Positions 34,357 through 45,865 of a stretch of DNA of 64,000 bases are shown piece by piece; the stretch's first letter is position 1; every line of letters begins with the position of its first letter. The notes under the pieces were generated by a model. That model had not been told where the DNA came from. It was given only the letters and a program-made list of their open reading frames with translations, and searched no databases. The position numbers and the translations under genes were made by a program. The DNA comes from Hysterangium stoloniferum. Its lineage: Eukaryota; Basidiomycota; Agaricomycetes; Hysterangiales; Hysterangiaceae. Location: positions 1 to 64,000 of the forward strand of contig WHVD01000125.1 in assembly GCA_015178975.1 (NCBI GenBank), written 5' to 3'.

Positions 34357-34497
34357 GGTGTAGAATGTTGAGTTGTGGGGATGTTGTTGAACTAGAAAGT
34401 GAACAGCTATATATATATCTAATTTTGACAGGTCACATGATTTTTATTTGCACTTCTTTGCATATAATCAATAATGTTTTGTGCTGATCATGTGACT

Positions 34498-34707
34498 GGG
34501 GACAAAACCCTTCCAATGTAATTTTATTATTATTTTATTTATAGCATGGGAAATACTAATACTTATGTCATAATATTTTAAGGGCATATAGATAACATGT
34601 AGACCTAACTAACCACCAAATGTTAGGTCTGTATCTACAGTGATTCTTGAGTTATTCAAGAATCTTTGCACAACTAAAAATCATTGGAAGGGGTTTGTCC
34701 CTCACTG
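34498..34707. repeat. right mariner terminal inverted repeat
   Basis: Mirror of 33104-33312, with the inner motif at 34498-34517 and the outer end CCCTCACTG at 34699-34707. A few substitutions separate the arms. Confidence 0.85.
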
Positions 34708-35488
34708 TATGCTTTATTTACACTAGCCTACAGGGTCTACTGTGATACTAACTTATCAGGATCTTAATGTAGTCTTAAGGATTCTGCAAGAATATTCTCA
34801 GTATTTGTTTATGTGAATATACTTTACTGATTCACAATAAATGAGCAATGGAACAGGGATTATTTGTAATGCAATAAACAGTCAAATTACTCAACTAGAG
34901 GTGACTGAAGTCTTAGAGTACAAATCACAATGTAGAGAAAACTAATAATCAGTACTCAATTAAGAGATGACTATAGTATGAGATTATTTATATATTATTG
35001 GTTGATAGCCAACAACTCTAACTGAGGTGGAAATAATATATAAAAGCCAACTATTCAACTAAGAAGTGGCAAGGGGGAACAACAGATCAGTCAACAGCTC
35101 AGATTAAGGTGACAAGGGCTCTGATTGGGCCAACAACTCTGATAGAGGTGGAATTAGATGTCCAACTGCCCAGATTGGGGTGGAGTAGCCTGCTTGCTGC
35201 AATGACACACAGATGTGGTGTATTGATGAGATGATATGATTGATTGATTTTCATGGCTGGAGCTGAGCTCCTTATATACATTTTAGTCTGAGACATTTAG
35301 AAGATTCTAGAAGATTGAATGATGTCATTCTGGGAGGAATGATGTCATTTAGAATTTTCTAGAATTTTCTAGAGCATTGTGGAAGGTTCTAACTACTTCT
35401 AAGACACTATAGAATGTTCTTGGCACAATAGAACATTCTGGAATCTTATAGAATATTCTACAATATTCTATCTACTATTAGTACCTAT

Positions 35489-36212
35489 TGTTACGACCAT
35501 GTCACAACCCTATTGGTCCTGAGGTTATCGCCACTTACCAACGTTTTCAAGTCACCACTTCGGAAACCATCAGCCCTGAAGCTGACGTATGTTTTCGCGA
35601 TGATCAAACTCCATTTACGCCCACGTCAAAATAACTCGTATTGTCTGGTTAAACTTTTGATACATCCCTTTTATTATGTTGATCTGTTCAACCCTATGTT
35701 TCACATATGTCTATCTATATTTGTAGTCCTTGAACTATTTCCTTTTATCGTAATTCCGCTCTCGGTTATCATCGGCCTCTGAACTAATCATAAACTTCCC
35801 GTTGCTAGTCAAGCTTATTGTTAATACCGTTTTCCGCCCTTCTCCCCGTTAGTATTTTCTAGACGCCTGTTACTTGTATATGAACCCGCTGTAGTTGTAG
35901 TTACTAGGCAATCAGAATATCGACTCAGAATACCCTCATACGTTTGTAACAGTCTCATACTAAGAATCCCCCCATCCGCCTTTGCATGTGCTCGCCCACT
36001 CCTGGCCCCGACCCCTTGGCCTGACGCTCAACTTGTCCTTCAGTCCCGATCGGTATCTCGCCGAAAGGAACTCTTTAGGATTAGTCTTCACCCGTCCGAA
36101 ATCTAAGGACACCCTACGGATATTTGCGAGGGCGCAGCACATAAGCTGAAGCCAAGTCCTTCCGATCGGTCCCTGTCGGCCACCGACATTAGTCAGTTGT
36201 CAGTTCTTAACA
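35489..36212 (+). mobile_element. solo LTR (family B), TSD CCTAT
   Basis: TGTTACGACCATG...GTTCTTAACA, 724 bp, between CCTAT at 35484-35488 and 36213-36217. Contains CACATAAGCTGAAGCCAAG at 36138-36156. Inserted into the reverse family D element. Confidence 0.88.
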
Positions 36213-36914
36213 CCTATTAACTACTGTTCCATTGGAAGCCACTGGAATATTCCAGGGAGTTTCCGGTTTTTGCTGTAGTAGCATATATGATGACATAATG
36301 CTCTCACACCTGTGCGCACATATGACACCCTTCGTGTCCTGTGACTGTCACGGGCCTTTGTGACCATTGCGTGCCTCTGTGACCATCACATGCCTCTGTG
36401 ATTGTCGTGTGCCCTTGTGACAACTGTCACATGTTGTGACAGCTGTCACTCATTGTGACGATTTTCCCGTGTGCTGTGTAATAAATGCCAGGTGGCCGAT
36501 TTTTATATTATTATATAATTATTATATTTACTCTTAGTTAATTATAAATATAATAATATTTTATTATAATAATATATAAATATATATTTTGCCTTGATAA
36601 TGCATGATTATTTCACATTGCATTTCATTGTTGTCGGAGTTTGAAATGTCATGTGGTATCACATGATCTCTCGCGTGTTGTGAATAAGCGCTGAATTGCT
36701 GGCATATTAATCAAAAAAGAATAAAAGGTAGAAATTCAATAACTTGCTCAATTTATAAGATAAAAATACAAGATAAATTGCATAAATTCAAGATAAATCA
36801 AGGCAATATTGTACAATTTTATTGTCGCAATATAATTACATTTAAATATTCTTTTTCACAATTTGTTAGGGGAAATTGTTTTAAAAAATGGAAAAGGCTT
36901 AGAAATACATAACA

Positions 36915-37096
36915 GGTTGGTGATGCCTTTTGGACTCCCCAATGCTCCATCTGTTTTTCACCATTTTATCAATGACATTTTCTCTGACATGCTCGATGTA
37001 TACATTATTGTTTACTTGGACAACATTCTTGCATATCTACTCTGAGGATCCTGTGGAACATGACAAACAAGTCCATGAAGTTCTCTGGAGACTCAG
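36915..37096 (+). pseudogene. Gypsy RT palm fragment (continuation of 31336-32700)
   Basis: Reads [26 protein letters not shown] and VYLDNIL, where YLDN stands in place of the catalytic Y-x-DD. It then shifts frame to [15 protein letters not shown] and is cut by the LTR at 37097. Confidence 0.75.
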
Positions 37097-37571
37097 TGTG
37101 AGGAGTATGCTTTTACCACAGTTTCATTGTGGTAAAACACTCCTTTTATTTTATTTATATTTTACACATTCTATTCATATTTATCTATCTTTTATATTCT
37201 TCAAATATTCCATCATTTCATTAGTTCGAAGCATTGTGTATACCTGTGGGTGCACTCGGCACCAATTAGAACTCAGACACACTTTAACCCAAGAACCACC
37301 ACTCGTAAGACATAAACTAGGTCTACTACGAGCGGTGATCAGGGTAACGTGTCAGCTACTACATAGGTAGCAATATCTGAACTATCTAACACTTCTGGCC
37401 TCGAACTGTAACAGTCGAGGCCTCCACTCGAACCATTGCACTCGTTGACTCCTTCGTCATCTCGTGCTCCTTCTCTCACTTTCTCTTATATTGCACCGAA
37501 TAGGTCAATATCCTTCCTTTCTACTCATTTCTTTGTATATAGAATGGTCAGAACTTCTGCCACTCTTCACA
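37097..37571 (+). repeat. family F LTR
   Basis: TGTGAGGAGTATGC...CCACTCTTCACA, 475 bp, with internal phrases TAGTTCGAAG, TGTGTATAC and GGGYGCWCTCGGCAC shared with 39967-40604 and 61620-61974. No matching target duplication, so it is probably rearranged. Confidence 0.7.
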
Positions 37572-38344
37572 CTTGCCTTCAGCTTATAGGCTGCGCCCTC
37601 ATGAGATTGTGTTGTCCAATTTCAGACAGGCGGATGGGAAGCCTGGGGAGTCCGGGTGGGGTTCATGGGTCAAGGGGTCGGAGGTCAGAGGTCATGGGTT
37701 GAGAGGTCGTGAGTCAAGATAGATAAGAGAGATAGATGCGCCAGAGCCCGTGGGCTCTGACTAGTGTGAGCGGTGTAATTCAAGTAGGAGTTTAGAGCAA
37801 AAAATGTATTAGATTACTGGAGGGAATCTAAGCCGACTTTCAGACAGGATTGTATGGTACAACATCTGCCAGACTATATGTATAGACCATGGAATGAATG
37901 ACATACTAAATCCAGTAATAATGAAACGAAACTAGCAAAACATAAAATGGGAATAGTAAACACCAAATTTGGTGTTAGGAATGGGGTGGAATGGAGCAGA
38001 GTCTGAATTGTGACAAATCATAAACCATAATGGGAAATGGAGCGGGAGGGGAGTCCAAATTGTGACAGGTCATTTGACTAAAACGGGAATGGGGCTCAGT
38101 TAGAGGGGTGATGGTTTTTCCAAATGGGGTCTGGTGACTGATGCATGGGACGAGGTTGGACATAGACAGGGATGGAGTCTGGTGGGTATTCCAGTGACTG
38201 AAACACAATGTAACGAAGTCAAATGTAGACAAGTCTGACATACGGAGTCTGGTGGGAATTCTGGTAAACTGACAATGGGTGCATATAGGGTACGGGTGCA
38301 TATAAGTTAGTGCCCAGAGTTCAGCAGGAATTCTGGTTGTAACA
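37572..38344 (-). repeat. family C LTR in reverse, left end truncated
   Basis: On the minus strand it starts TGTTACAACCAGAATTCC at 38344 and runs through the same blocks as 21364-22184 down to the TAAGCTGAAG motif at about 37575. The last part of the LTR is missing at the junction with the family F LTR. Confidence 0.75.
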
Positions 38345-38387
38345 ATTAGAGTTCATATCTCACTTCTTTAGATCCCTCAGGAAATCC

Positions 38388-39794
38388 TTGGACATGAAAC
38401 TACATTTCACATCCGAACATCACCCGGAAGGTGATTGTGAAGGGTATGCATATACCATCTTTTACGACTGGGAGCTACTTCGACGCATTAAGTTGCAACG
38501 CATAGTTCTCACCCGAGGGGACGGTCAAACGCTGCCCCAACGAGAAAAGGGATACCGTAGGGGACCAATTGAGTTTTCCTCGGACGAGGATGAGGAGGAG
38601 GACGAGAACAGGAATGGTGTGTATAGTATCCGATCTTTGGGAGAGGATTGCCATGAAGGGTTCCTTCTCCCATCTGAAGTTCATTTCGTAACCAGCGACC
38701 CCAACCAAAGACAAACGCGGAGACCGTCATCCAGAGTATGGAGGGGTCACCGCCCTAGTCAACAGTCACTGGAATGCGAACCTTCCACGATTCCGGTCCC
38801 ACATCTCTCGCCAACGTCGAGGCTCCTTCCCATCATTCACCCTGCACACACTCCCTCAGCCCCGATTCTAATGCCTCATTTACCTCCCTCTTCAAACGCT
38901 ATACCAGTCCCAACCTCACTTGGGATGTCGAGGCCCCCTCCCATCCTTCACCCGACACACACTCCCTCTGCCCAACGCCAACCTTCCCCGATTCTGGCAC
39001 CTCGTCTCTCTCCCTCCCCGAAAGCTATACCGGTACCGACCCAACTTCCACCGTCACCGGGTATCCCTCCCGACTCTCCGTATTCATATTGCGTGTCCTT
39101 GGGTAGCCCTATCCAGGACCTTCCACCAGAGCGAATGGATGTTGATTTGGACCCCCCTACACCGGACGTCATTGATCCCCTGGCAAGCAGAAAGGTGAAG
39201 GAGATGCAGAAAGCCACCACTCCTCTCCGAGAACAATCCCCTATTCCCATCCTTGACAGCCCGGTTCCCCTCACTGAGCCCATATCCACAACTTTCTGGA
39301 TGCGAGTAGCTGTCAACTACCCTTCCGAACAGTTTCCTGTCAGAAGGGTGCTATCAGAGCTCGTGCCAGTACTTCAACAACCGGTCCTTCAAGGGAGCCT
39401 CAAGGGTTGTCGCGGTCTGGCTCCGTTGTCAGAGATAATGGAGGATTTCTATCTCTCCTTCGAGGATCTCGCAGAGGGGAAGAACTTTGCACGAGCAGCA
39501 CAGGAGATTAAACTCTCTATGTTCCGGCACATCATAGTGGAGCTTCACCGTCTGCCCCCAGACTCAGCGAATGTCCTCTCTATTGCTGGCTTAGTAGATT
39601 TACTCGAGGCCCTCGTCCTGACGCCTCCCACAGAGACCACCATGCAACCACACGTTCCTGCCTTACTGCCCGCATCTTCGTTTCCCCTCCTCAAAGCTCC
39701 TCTTCTCGCGCGGATTTCCGCTCCGCCGGTTAGTGTCCGCACAGTCGTTCGTTGCAGAGAGAAAGCCTACAGACGATGGGCCGACTCTTTGTAA
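38388..39794 (+). CDS. 468-aa ORF upstream of a family F LTR, unrecognised
   Basis: An open frame of 468 codons. The N-terminal part is charged with an acidic run (SSDEDEEEDEN). Residues about 120-260 are extremely Pro/Ser-rich with repeated phrases (PIIHPAHTPSAP, PILHPTHTPSAQ). The C-terminal half looks folded and helical (FYLSFEDLAEGKNFARAAQE). After the stop, a second segment in another frame (LTRARIAESFRVKRERWGN...DALRHL, ending SNWGAL) leads directly into the LTR at 39967. That tail and position suggest the 3' ORF of an LTR element, or a host gene caught in one. The stretch 38438-38456 repeats the first bases of the LTR (TGTGAAGGGTATGCATATA). No enzyme domain recognised. Confidence 0.55.
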   Translation: MDMKLHFTSEHHPEGDCEGYAYTIFYDWELLRRIKLQRIVLTRGDGQTLPQREKGYRRGPIEFSSDEDEEEDENRNGVYSIRSLGEDCHEGFLLPSEVHFVTSDPNQRQTRRPSSRVWRGHRPSQQSLECEPSTIPVPHLSPTSRLLPIIHPAHTPSAPILMPHLPPSSNAIPVPTSLGMSRPPPILHPTHTPSAQRQPSPILAPRLSPSPKAIPVPTQLPPSPGIPPDSPYSYCVSLGSPIQDLPPERMDVDLDPPTPDVIDPLASRKVKEMQKATTPLREQSPIPILDSPVPLTEPISTTFWMRVAVNYPSEQFPVRRVLSELVPVLQQPVLQGSLKGCRGLAPLSEIMEDFYLSFEDLAEGKNFARAAQEIKLSMFRHIIVELHRLPPDSANVLSIAGLVDLLEALVLTPPTETTMQPHVPALLPASSFPLLKAPLLARISAPPVSVRTVVRCREKAYRRWADSL

Positions 39795-39966
39795 AGGAAC
39801 TCTAGTGATTTGACTCGGGCAAGAATAGCTGAATCCTTCAGAGTAAAAAGGGAACGATGGGGAAACCTCATTTTGGACCTTGGGGGATCCTCACAGGAAG
39901 CTTGGGGTGGCATCCCAGATGCTCTTCGACACCTAGTATAGCACATCTCTTCGAACTGGGGGGCAC

Positions 39967-40604
39967 TGTGAAGGGTATGCATATATCATGATTGGACTGT
40001 GGAATAATACATATATTATAGTATTATATTATTTAGTTCTTACTCTTTTTCCCTAACTCTCTAGATTTTCGAGCATACCCATATTTCTTAGTTCGAAGTC
40101 TTGTGTATATCTATGGGCGCTCTCAGCACGAAACGGAGACAACTTTTTACCCAGCAGACACCACTTCGTAACGACTCAGACGTCGAATAACGAGAGGTGT
40201 CAAGGGTAGTATCTCAGCTACCATAAAGGTAGCATTCTCTAGTCTACTAATAGCCTTTTGAACTCGAACCGCTAAGGTCGAGTTCCGCTTTCAAGACTTT
40301 GCGCTCGTCGACACCGTAGTCGACTCACGCTACTAATACTCTATCCTAGACACTCAGTCTTTAGCTGAGTATCTTTCTTATTTCTAGCTACTAGTTGTAC
40401 CATAAAAGGTCAACTCGTTATCTTACTGTTCTAAGCCGTCACGAGCAATTATACAGTTGCTCTTGAGGCATGCAGTGCATTCTTATACTAGTACTAACAG
40501 TCTAGTAGTCTATAGTATTGTACTGACGGTCAATACTCTCTAATAGTAGTTGAATAAACACTATTCTTCGTATATAGAGCGGTCAGAACCCACCACTCTT
40601 CACA
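39967..40604 (+). repeat. family F LTR
   Basis: TGTGAAGGGTATGC...CCACTCTTCACA, 638 bp, preceded by the purine-rich AACTGGGGGG, which could be a polypurine tract, so this would be a 3' LTR. The flanks do not give a clear target duplication. Confidence 0.78.
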
Positions 40605-40904
40605 CATACTGTTGATGCAAAGGGCGGGGTATATGTCGGTACACTGTGGATGCGAGCAAAAGGCATTGACAGTACTAAGCTACTATACAGAATTACGTAG
40701 TTTAGCATGAAATATTCTAGGACCCACAAATGTCATTGGGTTGAAATTATGGCTGAGTGGCCATAACTTCAACACATACTTGAAAACACAAAGCAGATGG
40801 GATGATCAATTCGACTCGAATGTGCTAAGCACTCATTTGTTGGCAGTTGGGAAACAGTTGGACAGGAAAGTTGGAGGCAGGAAAATTGTGAGACTCAGTT
40901 CGTG
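40605..40904. other. flank between family F LTR and inverted repeat
   Basis: No gene recognised. A 95-aa ORF (40741-41028) runs across the boundary of the repeat and is not supported. Confidence 0.35.
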
Positions 40905-41725
40905 CAGGGGGACACATGAAAGACAATTGAGAAGGTCTCGGCAGATTAAGTCCTTGAACAGAATCCTACACATAATAACTTGTTTGGATGACTGGTTCAT
41001 AGATACTAGACAGGATATTTGTCCTTAGCGGAGAGGTAATAAAGCAGTTATTATATGTGTTGATGTTTTTCCACTTCTCAATAGCACAAACACTAGGGAA
41101 GCATAAGGTGTGCCACAGAAGTTGTACTTTCCTGTTTCCCACTCCAAATTAGCAGTCAGAGCAGTACATTTGCAATGGCCACCCTATACAATCTTCGTTT
41201 TAGCTTTGTGTTCTCAGCAATGGAGTTTTCCTACCTACTACCCCACAGGTTGAGCCTGTGAATGGCACATTGGGAACAATTCCATAGATGAACACTTCCT
41301 TTGTGGATCTAACTGCCCCAAAGGGTGAGAAAAGTGTCTTGAAACAGTTGAATAACTCTTGACAAACACCCTGTGAGTGTGAGGAAAGTAAACACTAAGG
41401 AGACTTTCCCACACCCACAGCAGAGTAGGGTGCTTACCTAAGCACCTACACATCAGTTACCTTACTAGGTAACTCACTCAATACTGCACCTACAGTGCTG
41501 GGAAAAATATTACAAATATCAGAAAAATATAGGGAACATCATCGACTATGTGAGAGCTGTAATATCATACTCTAACAAAATGACAATGTTGCATGAGATG
41601 TATGTACATTATTTTAATGGACCTCTAATCTCTAACGGAGGACGATGGATTCACGGCACATGTCCTTGCATCACAGAAGGCGGTTGTTTCAAATGTGTCA
41701 AGTTATCCGATCACAACTCCGACGT
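40905..41725. repeat. left arm of a diverged inverted repeat
   Basis: Pairs with 45264-45865 in reverse. Matching blocks include TTTGCAATGGCCACCCTAT, ATGTATGTACATTATTTTAA and GGCGGTTGTTTCAAA. Roughly 80-85% similar by eye. This arm has an extra segment of about 240 bp (about 41336-41580) that the other lacks. Confidence 0.75.
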
Positions 41726-43841
41726 AACCCAGAAACCCCTACCTGCAAGAACTGCAAGTAGTGGTTTGGGTACTATTCTTGACTTCAACAAGTCAATCCT
41801 TTATTAGATTTGCCCTGAGGACTTCGCACAATCAATAGTCAAATTCCCATTGTTTCATTATGACTCATCGAAATTGAATATACTACTGAGAAATTCGGGA
41901 CGAGATGGCAGCGGGGAGCATGATGGTAAAGTAACTGGGGAGATCTCAGGCCACCCATGCCGAAATTGGAGAATTTGGGCCATCAAAATCCTCATTTTCG
42001 TCGCAAATGTTACAAACGACAGCGTGTGTTCAGCTATTTTAGGGAAAATAAATATTCCTTACTTTCTGTAACGAACCTTTACCTGAACTTTTGGCCACGC
42101 CTCACAGTTGGATATCGCTCTCGTTGTGCAATATCAAAAACGACTGCTCCAACCATAATTGTTTCAATGTATTTACCAAGTGGCCCTGCAGGGTGGTACA
42201 TAGTCTGCGCCTTACGTTGCTCCTTTGTTTGCATAATGTTTTCCTGCAAGCGGCGTGCTTATTCCCTGGGTAAAGAGGTTGTTAATATAACCTGTATGTT
42301 TGATCACGGCAGTACTCACATAAATTAGGAGAATGGGAAAATAAATTGGCCACAGTGCCAGCGGTTACTTGAACGTAGTCGAGGTGTTATGTTTTGGTGG
42401 CGCTGTCCTTAGACTGTATAAATTTCCGCTTGTCTGAGTAAGTGACAGTTCACTCGCTGTAAACCGATGAGTACTACAATAAACGACTCATCCTTATATA
42501 TCCCGGTAACCGCTTACTAATATCCACTGTATGGTTCAATTTCCTTGCAGCTCGCATACCGAATTCCCAAAGTTCAACACGAGGTAGTGGCCGACGAGGA
42601 TTGAAGAGCTTCGTTCCCGGCATCTTGACTATCGGTATCAGTCACGGCTAACGTGTAAATCTGACTACTGTACCATTGTGATTAGAGTGTATACTGCTGA
42701 TGGTCCCTGCAGAGAACGTCGCGAAGGCTACATGAGGATCTGGCAAATGCCGATGTCTTCCTCCAACACCATGAATTTCAGCAGTCCCCGCATGGAATAT
42801 AAAGAGATTAGATCACTTCAGTCAATGTGTACTGTTATCAATATATATATCTATAACGGACTTTGTGCAGAGTACTCAATTTTGACAAACAAAAACAAAA
42901 AGAGTTCGAATTGAAGTTCTTGACAAGAAAGTCTTGTGTAAATAAAGAGTCCAGCTTATGAGCTCGATATTGATGTATCTTCCGAACAACGGTTTCAATT
43001 TAAAGAAATTATTATGGCGCACAGCCCACTAGTGTTGCTGACATAGGTAGGTCAGATTAAGCGTCACGATGACACAAGAAATGGGTTGATTATACATGAA
43101 GGCTTTGACAAGACAAAACTCAATGTCTGAAGGCTTACAGGGCGTGGGGTAAGTTATAGACCCGCGCTGTTTGCCTCGAGGGATGTTGTGCCATAGTGAC
43201 GCCCTTTGTCAATCCACCAGGTGCCTAGCACGATTGGGATTAACTTTCCGAACAAAAACTGCTAGCGACAATCTCAAATTCAAGTGTTTTTCCAACCATT
43301 CACATGCTACGCCCACCGACTTTGATCGATGCCTGTTCGGGAAGAATGTAACATTGCCGATCAATGGTCTGCGTGCTACCAGTGCAATACTAGTGCAACA
43401 CGCAATACTACTGGATTCTCGGCACAAATTCAAACGCAAACTGAGGCTTCCGTTCCGCTCCAATATTAAACGATCAGTGGCGGCCAATAGATGTCATGAA
43501 CTCACGTGTTCAACTAACAGGCATCCCCCGTACATTACTCTGCACGGAAACACGACCTGAATATTGAATGACATGGAATATTTGGGATTGAATGTCACGG
43601 CAGTCAATACACCCTATTTCCCGGGCGCCAAGTTGAGTGGTATCATTAGAGGTTACCCCCGCCACACAACCACCTCGACAAACTAGCCTCCCAGAGACCG
43701 ATTGTGATCACATACATGGCTTCATCACCAAACAAAACGTCATCAGAGTTGACTGTGCAAGATTTAAGGTGATTGTTGGCAGTTGTCATTGTTTCTCGAT
43801 CTCCTGATCATGGCTGTGGTGACTTGCAATACAACAGAAAC
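41726..43841. other. interior of the inverted repeat, upstream of the gene
   Basis: Several ORFs of 60-130 codons (for example 41957-42328 and 43171-43560) show no domain, no consistent introns and no agreement between neighbouring frames. I do not call a gene. Confidence 0.35.
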
Positions 43842-45076
43842 ATGGATTATCTATCCATTCCGTACGATAGTAACGCATATGAGATTCCTAATCCTCCTAG
43901 TGCGACTGTTGAGGATGTCTCGTCGAGAGAGTGTTTTGAATACACAGGGTAGAGTCTGACCTCTTTTCTGGTATATTGATGGATTCATCACCAGCACTAG
44001 CTCCACGCCATCATTTATGATCCCCAATGAACATGGGATGGCAACGCCCTTATCCTCTCAAGCCTGGCTCATCACCTCGGGATCCTCCACGGTGGCCGAC
44101 GATCCTCTCTCGCTGGAAGCGGAACGATATGAACCGAGGAGACCAGCCTCCGGCCTATCAGCAGGCTTGGGATCAAATGGATTGCTATTCTCTCATAGCA
44201 GTTTGTGAGGCTGTGCCCCTTTAGGGATATTATGCGTTCTGATTAAAATATACAGGCATAGCCAACCCGACGTAAACGTTGAGCGGCCATACGATGGACA
44301 ATGGCTGAGTAGGAGAGAAGAACTTTCCTTTCAGGCATCGATTTCACCAGATGCTAGGGTTGGCGGGTATGACAAGTAAGTGGTATATTTTTCCCTCGAT
44401 CAAGTAAAGCCAAGGCTAATATGCAACTCATCCATAAAAGTTACGCACCCGCCAGCCCGAAAAGTAGAATGAATTATCAAGATCGGGACACGGAGTATGA
44501 GGAGACTTCTGTGTCCCAAACCATGAACACTGGTTTCACGGAGCAAGGCGGAAGCCGATCTGAAGCGGCGCCAAACCCTCGAATCCATCATTTTCTATCC
44601 TCATCCTCCCATCCATCCCGGCCATCCCCCCGATGTGCCAAGTCGACGGGAGGCCCTGCCGCCCCCAGGACATCAAATACGGGAACCCAGAGTTTCACTG
44701 GGTGGTTGCTCACGTCGCTGCAGAGTGCCTGCAGATGCACCTCGGCTTCATGATACAGGGAAGTGGGTATTACCTCAACACCATCGAAAGAGCGGAGATC
44801 GCATTCAAGTTCTTCACTGCCGACTGTCCCTTCCGTTACTCACAGCAAACGGTCATGTGCCGTCCCATGAAGCGTGTGCTCGAGACGCCGCTTTTTTCCT
44901 CCATACCAATGCGGAGGCTCCTGCAGCATGTCGAGGCGTGCCATGATCCTTACCACAGGGATACGAGCGACCCGGGAAAAGAAGAGGAGCGCAAGAGGGA
45001 GCTGAACCTCAGAGAATTCCGGGTGTTACGAGAAGCATTGGGATACAGCGAGAACCTCGTCAGTATTCACAGATAG
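43842..45076 (+). CDS. multi-exon host-like gene, Ser/Pro-rich N terminus, unrecognised
   Basis: Start ATG 43842 (AACATGG). Exons are 43842-43948, 43995-44204, 44256-44375 and 44441 onward. The three introns (46, 51 and 65 nt) have GT..AG borders, and their phases join one continuous frame, which is strong support for a gene. The encoded part is disordered (NPPSATVEDVS, EYEETSVSQTMNTGF, SSSSHPSRPSP). In exon 4 the frame continues only to 44753. A different frame from ATG 44633 to 45076 encodes 147 residues with globular character (EFHWVVAHVAAECLQMHL, Cys/His-rich LLQHVEACHDPYHRD). Either a one-base frameshift or an unseen intron between about 44590 and 44640 connects them. Family unknown. It lies between the arms of an old inverted repeat. 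Confidence 0.55.
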
Positions 45077-45263
45077 AGACCCCCCGGATACTGTACATGC
45101 ACGGTGAAGACTCTCTGGCGTGTCGAAGGATAGATCGATGGGTCGCCACGTTCGTCGTTACACTTTGGTTATCGCGGTCGGGAGGAATCACGTGGGTCTG
45201 GGTCTAGTGTGAAGTTGAACGTTTCTCCATAAATAAGATACAAAATTTCTGCCTTGTATTTTT

Positions 45264-45865
45264 ACGTCGGATTTGTGATCGGATAATTAGACACGTTTGA
45301 AACAACCGCCTTCTGTGACGCAAGGACATGTGCCGTGAATTCATCGTCCTCCATTAGAGGTCCATTAAAATAATGTACATACATCTCACACAACATTTTC
45401 ATTGTTCTCACCCGTTGGGTGAGTTAGACCTACAAGGGATGTGTTCGTCTATGGTGTTGTTCCCGATGTGCCATTCACAGGCTCAACCTGTGCGATAGTG
45501 GATAAAAAAACTCCATTACTGAGGACACAAAGTCAAAACGAAGATTGGATAGGGTGGCCATTGCAAATGTACTGCTCTCACTGCTATTTGTGAGTGGTAG
45601 ACAGGAAAGTACAACTTCCGTGACACACATTATGCTTCCCCAGTGCTTGTGCTATAGAAAAGTGGAAAGACATCAACATGTGTAATAACTGCTTTATTAC
45701 ATCTCCGCCACGGACGAATCCTTTCTAGTATCTATGAACCAGTCACCCAAACACGTTATTGGCTGGAACTCTAGACTGAGAAGACTTGTATGCGTAAAAT
45801 TCCGTTCAAGGACTTAATCTGCCGATACCTTCTCAGTTGGCTTTCATGTGTTATAATCGATGATC
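45264..45865. repeat. right arm of the diverged inverted repeat
   Basis: Reverse-complement partner of 40905-41725, starting ACGTCGGATTTGTGATCGG and ending near the block that matches AAGTCCTTGAACRGAAT. Confidence 0.75.

Larger units (their letters stand above)
33104..34707 (-). mobile_element. Tc1/mariner transposon, TA target duplication
   Basis: 1604 bp between TA dinucleotides at 33102-33103 and 34708-34709, with terminal inverted repeats of about 210 bp beginning CAGTGAGAGACAAAACC. The broken transposase is on the minus strand. It interrupts the reverse family D element. Confidence 0.92.
32701..36914 (-). mobile_element. family D LTR element in reverse, TSD GGTTG, with two later insertions
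   Basis: Starts TGTGATGTATTAGCC, ends AGAAATACATAACA, and is flanked by GGTTG at 32696-32700 and 36915-36919. It is the reverse complement of the element at 15517-18113. Without the mariner and the solo LTR it is about 1.88 kb. It interrupts the RT of the older Gypsy element exactly between GAFEWL and VMPFGL. Confidence 0.85.
21364..37096 (+). mobile_element. decayed Gypsy (Ty3-type) element split by nested insertions
   Basis: Parts in order are the 5' LTR 21364-22184, gag 22221-23326, then after an 8-kb insertion the zinc knuckle, protease and start of RT 31336-32700, then after a second insertion the RT palm 36915-37096. The element ends at a family F LTR at 37097; RNase H, integrase and 3' LTR are not present. 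The reading continues across both insertions once one copy of each 5-bp target duplication is removed. Confidence 0.85.

Noticed and set aside
38948..39316. 122-aa minus-strand ORF
   Set aside because: Antisense of the Pro/Ser-rich 468-aa ORF; such composition commonly leaves the opposite strand open.
37097..40604. family F LTR pair as a complete element around the 468-aa ORF
   Set aside because: LTR lengths (475 and 638 bp) and sequences differ, no primer-binding site follows the left LTR, a truncated reverse family C LTR sits directly at it, and flanks give no target duplication.
43171..43560. 129-aa plus-strand ORF
   Set aside because: No domain, open on the opposite strand as well (43209-43487), no intron or neighbour support.
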